DNA of 7,579 bases from B73-G16 sp964448445. GTDB lineage: Bacteria; Desulfobacterota; B13-G15. The stretch spans positions 1 through 7,579 of the forward strand of contig CAYVAU010000066.1 in NCBI GenBank assembly GCA_964448445.1, written 5' to 3'. The notes below the pieces were generated by a model. It saw only the letters and a program-made list of their open reading frames with translations. It was not told the DNA's origin and made no database searches. Both the position numbers and the translations under genes were made by a program. Numbering within the stretch: the stretch's first letter is position 1; every line of letters begins with the position of its first letter. Below, piece by piece: positions 1 to 5,699 of this stretch.

Positions 1-1295
1 TTGGGGTTTCGGGAGGTGTGGATTCGATTGTCCTGCTTGAGCTCTTGGAGGAACTCAGGGGTGAGCTTCGCTTGGAACTCTTCGTTCTCCACCTCGACCA
101 CGGCATAAGGGGAGAAGAGTCAAAAAGAGACCTAGAGTTTGTGAGGGAGAGGGCCCAGGAGAAGGGGATTCCCTTTTTCTGCAGAGAGGTTGACACCCCC
201 TCTTATGCTAAACAAGAGAAGCTCTCCCTCGAGGAGGCCGCCCGGCAACTGAGGTATTCCTTCTTCGAGGAGGCCATAAGGGAACTGGGACTCGAGAGGG
301 TTGCCCTGGGGCACACCGCCGATGACCAGCTGGAGACGGTCCTCATGGCCCTCCTGAGGGGTTCGGGGATCAAGGGGCTTAAGGGGATGCCCCCAAAGAG
401 GGGACCTTACATAAGGCCCCTCATCAGGATCTGGAGGAAGGAGATAAAGGAGTATGCCCGCAAAAGAGGGCTTCGATATGTGTTGGATTCCTCAAACCTC
501 GATCCCTCCTTTCTGAGGAACAGGATCCGCCTGCAACTTCTGCCCCTCCTTGAGGGGTTCAACCCGCGTATAAGGGAGAGGCTCCTGGAGATGGCCGAAA
601 TCCTGAGGGAAGAGGACGAGGCCCTGGAGGATTTCGCCCGAGATCGCTTGGGGCAGCTGGTGCGGGAGAGGGGCGAGGGGTTGAAGCTCGATCTTGAGGG
701 GCTCAGGGACCTCCCCAGGGGGCTTGCCTCAAGGGTCCTCTCTCTGGCCTATATACTCCTTTCGGATCAGGACCTTCCCTACAGGCACAGAAGGGCCCTG
801 CTGGATATGGTCTGGGGAGGGGTCAGGCGTATGGACCTTCCTGGAGAGCTTTTGGCCCTAAAGGAAGGGGATACCCTTTACCTCGGCCCCGAGCCCAAGG
901 TCCGGACCATCGAGGAGAAGGTCCTCCTGATCCCGGGGGTCACGGTCCTTGAGGGGACGGGGATGGCGATCGAGGCCGAAGTCCTGGAGGGACCTCCCGG
1001 GCCACCGTCCCCTGAGCTCGCCTATCTGGATCTGGACAAGCTCCATCTGCCGCTGACGGTAAGATCCCCGAGGGAGGGCGATAGATTTGTCCCTTCGGGG
1101 ATGAAGGGGAAGAAGAAGCTTCAGGATTTCTTCGTCGATCTGAAGGTCCCCAGGCACAGGCGCCCCCAGATACCGGTGGTTCTGAGCGGAGGGGAAATCT
1201 GTTGGGTTGCCGGAATGAGGGTGGATGAGCGCTTCAAGGCCACCGCTGAGACCAAAAGGACCCTGCTTTTGCGCCTCACAGGGGAAACACCGTGA
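1..1295 (+). CDS. tilS: tRNA(Ile)-lysidine synthetase TilS (5' partial)
   Basis: TilS uses ATP to attach lysine to C34 of the CAU-anticodon tRNA(Ile), so that it reads AUA as isoleucine. It acts in the cytoplasm and is essential in most bacteria. The reading frame is open to the window edge (first full codon at 3). The PP-loop ATP-binding motif SGGVDS lies at 9-26, so the GTG at 18 is the valine inside this motif and not a start; the true start lies upstream. Further family motifs follow in order: HLDHGIRG, AARQLRYSFF, LGHTADDQLETVLMALLRGSG, and SNLDPSFLRNRIR. A C-terminal TilS domain carries VRSPREGDRF, GKKKLQDFF, KVPRHRRPQIP and a late GMRVDERFK. About 430 residues are present, so this is the long form of the family, missing perhaps 20-35 N-terminal residues. 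Its last 20 bp overlap the end of moeA on the other strand. Family identity is very secure. Confidence 0.96.
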   Translation, partial: GVSGGVDSIVLLELLEELRGELRLELFVLHLDHGIRGEESKRDLEFVRERAQEKGIPFFCREVDTPSYAKQEKLSLEEAARQLRYSFFEEAIRELGLERVALGHTADDQLETVLMALLRGSGIKGLKGMPPKRGPYIRPLIRIWRKEIKEYARKRGLRYVLDSSNLDPSFLRNRIRLQLLPLLEGFNPRIRERLLEMAEILREEDEALEDFARDRLGQLVRERGEGLKLDLEGLRDLPRGLASRVLSLAYILLSDQDLPYRHRRALLDMVWGGVRRMDLPGELLALKEGDTLYLGPEPKVRTIEEKVLLIPGVTVLEGTGMAIEAEVLEGPPGPPSPELAYLDLDKLHLPLTVRSPREGDRFVPSGMKGKKKLQDFFVDLKVPRHRRPQIPVVLSGGEICWVAGMRVDERFKATAETKRTLLLRLTGETP

Positions 1296-2505
1296 CCTCT
1301 TCCCCAGCCCCAACCCCCTCGCTCTCAAGTTCTATCCTCAGGAGCGCATCGCCCTTGACCAAGGGAAAGAGGGCCCCGGACTTGGCGAAGATGGGCTCTA
1401 CCCAAACCCCCTCGCCCTCCCGCTTGATCCTGACCCTCACGTAATCCTCCCTTCCGGGAACCGAAGGGATGTTCCTTCTGGCCCTCGCCCGAAGCCACCA
1501 GCGGAAGGGCGGAAGGAAGGGGACCTCCCCTGAAATCCTCCTCAGGAGCGGGACCACCAGGACCATGGCCACTATGGCGCAGGAGGCAGGGTGTCCCGGG
1601 AGCCCCCAGATGGGAAGGTCGCCCTTTCTGGCCAAAAGGGTGGGTTTCCCTGGGCTTATGGCCACCCCGTGGACCAGGACCTCTGCCCCCAGCTCCTCAA
1701 AGGCCGAAAGGGTCAGGTCCCTTGTCCCCACCGAACTCCCCCCCGATACCAGGATCATGTCGCATCCCTGCCGGATTCCCTTCCTCAGGGCCCCGAGCAG
1801 TTCCTTCAGTTCATCGCGGCAGTGACCAAGATAAAGGGGATCTCCCCCCTCCTTGAGCATGAGCCCCATGAGCACATAGGAATTGGAATTGCGAACCTGT
1901 CCCGGTTGAGGGATCCGATCCAGGGGCACGATCTCATCCCCCGTCGAAATGATCCCGACCCGGGGGCGCTTAAAGACCTTAAGGTGTCCGTGTCCAAGGG
2001 TGGCACAGATGCCCAGGTCCTGAGGCCTTAGCCTCCTCCCCTTCTGTAGCAGGACCTCACCCCTTCGGAAGTCCTCTCCCGGGCGCATCACGTTCTCCCA
2101 GGGGGAGGCGGGCCTTAAGACCTCCACTTCCTGGGGACCGAGATGTCTGGTGTACTCGAGCATCACGACGGCGTCGGCGCCTTCAGGGAGCATGCCCCCT
2201 GTGGGGATCAGGGCGGCCTCCCCCGGGCCGATGCCGAAAGCCGGGGGCTCCCCCATCTTCACCTCCCCCACCACCCTGAAGGGAACGGGAGAGGAGGGCG
2301 AGGCCCCGAAGGTATCGGTTGCCCTGAGGGCATAACCGTCCATTGTGGAGCGGCAAAAAGGGGGAAAATCCTCCTCGGAGGAAAGCGGCTCCGCCAGGAC
2401 CCTGCCCACTGCCTCCTCTATGGGGACCTCTTCGGTGGGGGTTGTCCCGAAGTACTCAAAGGTCCCAAAGACCTCCTCTACGGTCTTGACCTCGAAGAAC
2501 TCCAT
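1276..2505 (-). CDS. moeA: Molybdopterin molybdenumtransferase MoeA
   Basis: MoeA catalyses the last common step of molybdenum cofactor synthesis, inserting molybdate (or tungstate) into adenylylated molybdopterin with release of AMP. The 409-residue protein has the family's usual length and motifs: STMDGYAL (53-60), PTGG (101-104), STGDE (187-191), SGGSSVGTRD (254-263), ISPGKP (283-288) and GLPGHPAS (301-308). The C-terminal beta-barrel domain runs from about 335 to the end. The frame is open 28 codons further upstream, but that extension is Gly/Pro/Arg-rich, lies inside moaC and matches nothing in the family. The ATG at 2505-2503 gives the normal N-terminus, MEFFEVKTVEEV. This start shares one base with the moaC stop (TGATG) and has no visible Shine-Dalgarno site, so translation probably depends on ribosomes finishing moaC. 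Its motif 254-263 reads SGGSSVG where many MoeA proteins have SGGVSVG. The 3' end overlaps tilS by 20 bp. Confidence 0.95.
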   Translation of the reverse strand: MEFFEVKTVEEVFGTFEYFGTTPTEEVPIEEAVGRVLAEPLSSEEDFPPFCRSTMDGYALRATDTFGASPSSPVPFRVVGEVKMGEPPAFGIGPGEAALIPTGGMLPEGADAVVMLEYTRHLGPQEVEVLRPASPWENVMRPGEDFRRGEVLLQKGRRLRPQDLGICATLGHGHLKVFKRPRVGIISTGDEIVPLDRIPQPGQVRNSNSYVLMGLMLKEGGDPLYLGHCRDELKELLGALRKGIRQGCDMILVSGGSSVGTRDLTLSAFEELGAEVLVHGVAISPGKPTLLARKGDLPIWGLPGHPASCAIVAMVLVVPLLRRISGEVPFLPPFRWWLRARARRNIPSVPGREDYVRVRIKREGEGVWVEPIFAKSGALFPLVKGDALLRIELESEGVGAGEEVTVFPL

Positions 2506-3395
2506 CAGAGGACCCGGACCCGATCCCCGACCCTGACCTCCCCTCCTTTGATCACCCGGGCGAATCGTCCCTCTCTGCTGACTATCCAAGGGCGTCCGGA
2601 AGGTTCCAGCTTGCCCTTGCCGATCTGAACGATCTCCACCTCCGCCTCCCCTATGGCGAGCCTCCTTCCCACCCTGAGTTCCTCCAGCGGGATGCCCGAG
2701 ATGGTGATGTTCTCGCTGTACTCGCCTTCCTGTAGCGATTCCAACACCTCCTTAGGGGCCAGGACAAGGGCCTCGAGGGGAAAGATGGAGAGCTGCCGTT
2801 CGGTTCCGGCATGGGCATCTCCCAAAAGGCCAACCCCCTCCTTCAGGACCCCTCGGCCGATGTTCCGCTTTGGTATGCCCCTTTCTTCGGCCACATTCAC
2901 TGCGACCACTTCCCCGATCGCCCCTTCTGCCCTCCAGTGTCCGCTTTTGCCCCCCGACTTTTCCAGCAGCCTGAGGCTTCGCAGGACCGCCCTGCGGTCC
3001 ACGGCCTTCACCATGTCGTAGACGGTCAGGGCGGCTACAGCCGCCGACACCAGGGCCTCCATCTCGGCCCCGGTCCTTCCCCAGAGCCTGACGATGGTCT
3101 CTATCCTGAGGATCCCCGCCTCGGGTACGGATTCAAACCGAACGGCCGCCGAGGAGATCTCCAAAGGGTGACAGAGGGGGATGAGGTCGGGGGTCTTTTT
3201 TGCCGCCATGATCCCGGCGATGCGCGAAACCGCCAGCACATCCCCCTTCTCTATCTCCCCCTCCTGGATCATCCTCAGGGTCTCGGGGGCCATGGAGAGA
3301 ATGGCCTCGGCGCGGGCCTCGCGCAGGCTCACCTCCTTTTGGCCTACATCCACCATCTTGGCGCGACCCCTCTCGTCCAGGTGCGTGAACTCCAT
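2505..3395 (-). CDS. moaC: MoaC-MOSC fusion: cyclic pyranopterin monophosphate synthase with a C-terminal MOSC domain
   Basis: Residues 1 to about 157 are a complete MoaC, which converts the MoaA product (3',8-cyclo-7,8-dihydro-GTP) to cyclic pyranopterin monophosphate. Visible motifs are MVDVGQKE (14-21), KKTPDLIPLCHPLE (66-79), GRTGAEMEAL (106-115), TVYDMVKAVD (124-133, with D127 and K130 at the catalytic Asp/Lys positions of the family) and KSGGKSG (146-152). Stand-alone MoaC is about 160 residues; this protein has 296. Residues about 160-296 form a MOSC domain of the short bacterial type, with GLLGDAHAGTERQLSIF (189-205), EYSENITISGIPLEEL (225-240), IVQIGKG and SREGRFARVIKGGEVRVGD (273-291). 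There is no cysteine after C75. The start is the ATG at 3395-3393, with AGGAGG at 3406-3401, one base after the moaA stop. The stop overlaps the moeA start. The MoaC call is very secure and the MOSC call strong; what the MOSC half does is unknown. Confidence 0.95.
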   Translation of the reverse strand: MEFTHLDERGRAKMVDVGQKEVSLREARAEAILSMAPETLRMIQEGEIEKGDVLAVSRIAGIMAAKKTPDLIPLCHPLEISSAAVRFESVPEAGILRIETIVRLWGRTGAEMEALVSAAVAALTVYDMVKAVDRRAVLRSLRLLEKSGGKSGHWRAEGAIGEVVAVNVAEERGIPKRNIGRGVLKEGVGLLGDAHAGTERQLSIFPLEALVLAPKEVLESLQEGEYSENITISGIPLEELRVGRRLAIGEAEVEIVQIGKGKLEPSGRPWIVSREGRFARVIKGGEVRVGDRVRVL

Positions 3396-3396
3396 C

Positions 3397-4377
3397 CTAA
3401 CCTCCTATCTGGTGCATACCCCTCTGACACTTCCTGATCCTGAAGCCATCCCTCACACCTATAAAGGGTTTCTTATCCAGGGCCTCCTTAAGGGCCAAAA
3501 GGATTCCCTCCTCTCCCATAGTTCTCAAGTAAGCCTTCAGATCCACCTCCTCGTCCGAGAACAAACAAGCCCTCAGTTTCCCATCCGGGGTCAGTCTCAG
3601 GCGGTTGCAGCGGGAGCAGAAGTGGAAACTCAGGGGGGAGATCAGGCCGAGTTCGCCCAGCGCCCCTTCGAGCTTGAACCTCCTGGCGGGGCCATCGAAC
3701 TCCCCTGAGGGGATGGGGATGAGCCTGCCCAGGTGGCTCACCCGCTCAAGGATCTCATTGCATCCTATAACCCTCGACATCTCCCACTGGTTTTCCCCGA
3801 CGGGCATGAACTCTATGAAGCGCACATGAAGGGGCATCCTCAGGGTCAGCTTGACGAAGTCCTCTATCTCGTCGTCGTTGAACCCCCTCATCGCCACAAC
3901 GTTGATCTTGACAGGCTCAAGCCCTTCCCTCAAGGCGGCCTCTATCCCCCGCCATACCTCCCTGAAGGCATCCCTCTGGGTTATCAGGGCGAAGCGCTCG
4001 GGCCTGAGGCTATCAAGGCTCACGTTCACCCGCTTGAGGCCGGCCCTCTTCAGGTCCCCAGCGAACCTCTCAAGCAGCACCCCGTTGGTGGTAAGGCTTA
4101 TGTCTTCTATGCCCTCTACCTGTGCTATCCCCTCGATGAGCTCGGTGATCCCCCTCCTAAGGAGCGGCTCCCCTCCCGTAAGCCTCACCTTCCTTATCCC
4201 ATGTTCGGCCAGGACCCTCACAACCCGTAGGATCTCCTCAAAACTCAGGAGTTCCCCATGGGGTAGGAACTCCTCCCGACCCAGGGGCCTGCAGTACTGA
4301 CAGCGGAGGTTGCAGCGGTCGGTGACCGAGATCCTCAGGTAGTTGACCTTTCTGCGATAACGGTCTTGAAGCTCCAT
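3397..4377 (-). CDS. moaA: GTP 3',8-cyclase MoaA (radical SAM)
   Basis: MoaA performs the first step of molybdenum/tungsten cofactor synthesis, the radical S-adenosylmethionine-dependent cyclisation of GTP to 3',8-cyclo-7,8-dihydro-GTP. The 326-residue protein has the full set of family marks. The N-terminal radical SAM cluster is C22-x3-C26-x2-C29 within TDRCNLRCQYC. The SAM-binding glycine motif is LTGGEPLLR (67-74), and SLTTNG (94-99) and NVSLDSL (118-124) follow. The second 4Fe-4S cluster near the GTP site is C254-x2-C257-x13-C271. The protein ends in the conserved double glycine (MHQIGG). Length is normal. The start is the ATG at 4377-4375. No Shine-Dalgarno site precedes it, but a -10-like TACAAT ends seven bases upstream, suggesting a leaderless mRNA. 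It is the first gene of the moaA, moaC-MOSC, moeA operon and is divergent from the IPCT/DIPPS gene. Confidence 0.97.
   Translation of the reverse strand: MELQDRYRRKVNYLRISVTDRCNLRCQYCRPLGREEFLPHGELLSFEEILRVVRVLAEHGIRKVRLTGGEPLLRRGITELIEGIAQVEGIEDISLTTNGVLLERFAGDLKRAGLKRVNVSLDSLRPERFALITQRDAFREVWRGIEAALREGLEPVKINVVAMRGFNDDEIEDFVKLTLRMPLHVRFIEFMPVGENQWEMSRVIGCNEILERVSHLGRLIPIPSGEFDGPARRFKLEGALGELGLISPLSFHFCSRCNRLRLTPDGKLRACLFSDEEVDLKAYLRTMGEEGILLALKEALDKKPFIGVRDGFRIRKCQRGMHQIGG
3401..3406 (-). promoter_or_regulatory. Shine-Dalgarno site of moaC-MOSC
   Basis: On the minus strand the sequence reads AGGAGG, five bases before the ATG at 3395. It lies within the last codons of moaA, so moaC has its own strong ribosome binding site although the gap to moaA is 1 bp. 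This contrasts with moeA, which has none. Confidence 0.85.
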
Positions 4378-4413
4378 AGTGAGAATTGTATCATCAGTGG
4401 GTCCTCGTTGGAA
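4366..4413. promoter_or_regulatory. Overlapping divergent promoters for moaA (minus) and IPCT/DIPPS (plus)
   Basis: On the plus strand a -35-like TTGAAG (4366-4371), a 17-bp spacer and a -10-like TATCAT (4389-4394, one mismatch to TATAAT) would start RNA near 4402, just ahead of the IPCT/DIPPS start. On the minus strand a -10-like TACAAT (4390-4385, one mismatch) sits seven bases before the moaA ATG, with only a weak -35-like TTCCAA (4413-4408) 17 bp further up. The two -10 elements overlap by two bases, so RNA polymerase could hardly occupy both at once. The plus-strand -35 lies inside the moaA coding region. These elements were found by eye; the spacing is good but the -35 match on the minus strand is poor. 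Confidence 0.5.
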
Positions 4414-4418
4414 TGGGC

Positions 4419-5696
4419 ATGAAGGCTGTAATCCTTGCCGCCGGACAGGGGAGGAGGCTTTCGGGGGAGGGGGTTTTCTTCCCCAAGGTCCTGGCGAAGG
4501 TGGCCGGAAGGGAGCTGCTTTACAGGCACCTTAAGCTCTTGAGGGAGAGGGGGGTTGAGGAGTTCATCGTGGTGGTCAACCCCTGGACGAAGGGCCCTAT
4601 CAAGGATGCCCTCCTGCGGTGGGGTTTCCCCTTCAGGCTTGTGATCAACGAGAGGCCGGAACTGGGAAACGGCTACTCCCTGCTCCAGGCCAGGGATTAT
4701 GTGGATGGGGCCTTCTTCGTGGTGATGGGGGATCACGTCTACGAGGAGGCCTTCCTGGATGAGGCCATCAGGGGTCAGGGGCTCATTGTGGACCGGAGCG
4801 GGGAGTTTATAGACAGGGATGAGGCCACAAAGGTGATCCTTCGGGACGGGAGGGTGAGGGACATAGGGAAGGATGTACCCGGTGAGTGGTATGACACGGG
4901 GTTTTTCATCCTGGACAGGGAGATCTTCGATCACGCCGAGGCCGTGCTCAAGGAGAAGGGCAAGGTGGAGATGTCCGATGTGGTCAAGAGGGCCGAGCTG
5001 CGGGTCACCGAGGTCTCGGGACGCCTGTGGCTCGATGTGGACACCCCTCAGGACCTCAAGCGCGCCACAAGGTTCATAGTTCGGAGGTCGGTCAAGCCCA
5101 CAGGAGACGGACTGATCTCCAGGGTCATAAACAGGAGGCTTTCGCTCTTGATATCCGAAAGGCTCGTGAACCGCCTAAGCCCCAATCAGGCCTCGTTGCT
5201 CTCCACCCTGGTAGGGCTCCTTGCATCCTTGTTCGCCTCCATCAGCCCCCCCCTGGGAGGGGTGCTCTATCAGGTCAGTTCCATCCTCGATGGCACCGAT
5301 GGGGAGATAGCGCGGTCCTCGATGAAGGAATCGGCCTTTGGGGGATGGATGGACTCTATCCTGGATCGGGTGGTGGATTTCTCCTTCCTGCTCTCCCTGG
5401 GCCTCTTCCTTGGACCCGGGGTCTCATGGCCTGTTGTGGCATTGGCGATCTTCGGCTCCCTCATGGTCAGCTACACCAGTGAGCGCTACAGGGCCGCAAC
5501 CCAGAGGGACCTCTACGAGGATATCCCGCTACTCCTTCGGATCGGCGGAAAGAGGGATGAAAGGATCTTCCTGGTGATGCTCCTCTGCCTCCTGGAGATG
5601 ATCGAGGAGTGTCTTTGGGCGTTGGCCCTTTGGACCAACGCCCGCTTGCTGGCAGTCCTTTTCCTGGTCTGGAGGAAGGGAAGGAAGGGAGCCTGA
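4419..5696 (+). CDS. Bifunctional CTP:inositol-1-phosphate cytidylyltransferase / CDP-inositol:inositol-1-phosphate transferase (IPCT/DIPPS)
   Basis: The likely role is synthesis of phosphorylated di-myo-inositol phosphate. IPCT makes CDP-L-myo-inositol, and the membrane-bound DIPPS domain transfers its inositol phosphate to another inositol-1-phosphate. Residues 1 to about 220 (numbered from ATG 4419) are a sugar-nucleotidyltransferase fold: AVILAAGQGRRL (3-14), FPKVL (21-25), ERPELGNGYSLL (78-89), MGDHVY (103-108), DEATKV (134-139), WYDTGFF (157-163) and WLDVDTPQDL (204-213). Residues about 225-425 are a CDP-alcohol phosphotransferase with the complete signature D291-x2-DG-x2-AR-x8-G308-x3-D312-x3-D316. 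Hydrophobic membrane segments lie around 258-290, 319-351 and 383-417. The 425-residue length fits known IPCT/DIPPS fusions. The neighbouring inositol-phosphate synthase supports inositol-1-phosphate as substrate. ATG 4413 (two residues longer) and TTG 4386 are alternative starts. The less likely alternative is a fused enzyme making an inositol phospholipid. Confidence 0.9.
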   Translation: MKAVILAAGQGRRLSGEGVFFPKVLAKVAGRELLYRHLKLLRERGVEEFIVVVNPWTKGPIKDALLRWGFPFRLVINERPELGNGYSLLQARDYVDGAFFVVMGDHVYEEAFLDEAIRGQGLIVDRSGEFIDRDEATKVILRDGRVRDIGKDVPGEWYDTGFFILDREIFDHAEAVLKEKGKVEMSDVVKRAELRVTEVSGRLWLDVDTPQDLKRATRFIVRRSVKPTGDGLISRVINRRLSLLISERLVNRLSPNQASLLSTLVGLLASLFASISPPLGGVLYQVSSILDGTDGEIARSSMKESAFGGWMDSILDRVVDFSFLLSLGLFLGPGVSWPVVALAIFGSLMVSYTSERYRAATQRDLYEDIPLLLRIGGKRDERIFLVMLLCLLEMIEECLWALALWTNARLLAVLFLVWRKGRKGA

Positions 5697-5699
5697 GGC

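Noticed and set aside
18..20. GTG as the start of tilS
   Set aside because: It codes for the valine of the SGGVDS PP-loop, and the same frame continues upstream to the window edge with matching residues. The gene is truncated by the window.
2506..2589. N-terminal extension of moeA by 28 codons
   Set aside because: The extension is Gly/Pro/Arg-rich, lies inside moaC and has no family similarity; the ATG at 2505 gives a normal MoeA N-terminus.
2143..3437. Long plus-strand open frames of 161-208 codons opposite moeA and moaC
   Set aside because: They are low-complexity Pro/Arg/Gly-rich antisense frames caused by high G+C codon bias, with no family motifs.
4335..4934. 199-codon minus-strand frame opposite the IPCT domain
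   Set aside because: It covers the well-supported IPCT coding region and the moaA promoter region, is His/Pro-rich and shows no recognisable domain.
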